The notes below the pieces were generated by a model. It saw nothing but the letters and a program-made list of their open reading frames with translations, did not search any database and was not told where the DNA came from. DNA of 64,000 bases from Lewinellaceae bacterium (GTDB lineage: Bacteria; Bacteroidota; Bacteroidia; Chitinophagales; Saprospiraceae), in the NCBI GenBank assembly GCA_020636075.1, contig JACJYO010000008.1, forward strand, positions 1 to 64,000. The letters run 5' to 3'. Both the position numbers and the translations under genes were made by a program. Positions 64,000 to 64,000 of this stretch are shown here, piece after piece; position 1 is the stretch's first letter, and every line of letters begins with the position of its first letter.

Positions 64000-64000
64000 T

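Overview
The window reads as chromosomal DNA of a Bacteroidota bacterium, probably of the Saprospiria/Chitinophagia type. Supporting signs are secreted proteins ending in type IX secretion (T9SS) sorting domains (6449-9649, 42724-46287, 49254-51152), a one-piece hybrid two-component regulator (36706-40962), a short primary sigma factor without region 1.1, TAnnTTTG-like promoter boxes and the birA / rsfS-ftsH gene order. The genus cannot be told from the sequence. There is no rRNA, tRNA, CRISPR array, phage or recognisable transposase gene.

Layout. 1-10 kb: FtsX-type permease, GH57/DUF3536 hydrolase, recJ and a 1066-aa T9SS cargo protein. 10-21 kb: MscS channel, M1 aminopeptidase lipoprotein, RidA/2-aminomuconate deaminase-like protein, ROK sugar kinase, lipA, birA, rsfS and ftsH. 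21-27 kb: two tandem NlpC/P60 lipoprotein-type hydrolases, omega-amidase-like nitrilase, DUF962/Mpo1 membrane protein, enoyl-CoA hydratase, carA and a DUF2400 protein. 27-36 kb: a 1589-aa exported beta-propeller/TPR protein, gpsA, a PhoD-like phosphatase and two small exported proteins. 36-47 kb: hybrid regulator, rpoD, a 1187-aa T9SS type B adhesin-like protein, a PAS protein and an MBL hydrolase. 47-58 kb: dioxygenase, VOC protein, CocE/NonD hydrolase with a T9SS tail, an M28 peptidase-MFS operon, and an APC permease - glutamine synthetase-like - SDR gene set that resembles an amine-utilisation operon. 58-64 kb: GNAT, an unusual pyruvate-kinase-like protein, rnhB, hpt and a P-loop ATPase cut by the window end.

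The most striking feature lies between the genes. At least nine sequence families of long, near-perfect intergenic palindromes occur, several of them nested inside one another and several in multiple copies. Two of them (downstream of carA and of the APC permease) contain the stop codon and last codons of the upstream gene. A second notable signal is three TGTCCGG direct repeats at exact 21-bp spacing upstream of a small exported protein (35809), about 1 kb before an AraC-type hybrid regulator. A third is the glutamine synthetase-like gene, whose last ~300 bp carry four frame changes at homopolymers. I see no clear-cut new defence or biosynthetic system; the best candidates for something undescribed are the nested palindromes, the 21-bp operator and the large beta-propeller/TPR protein.
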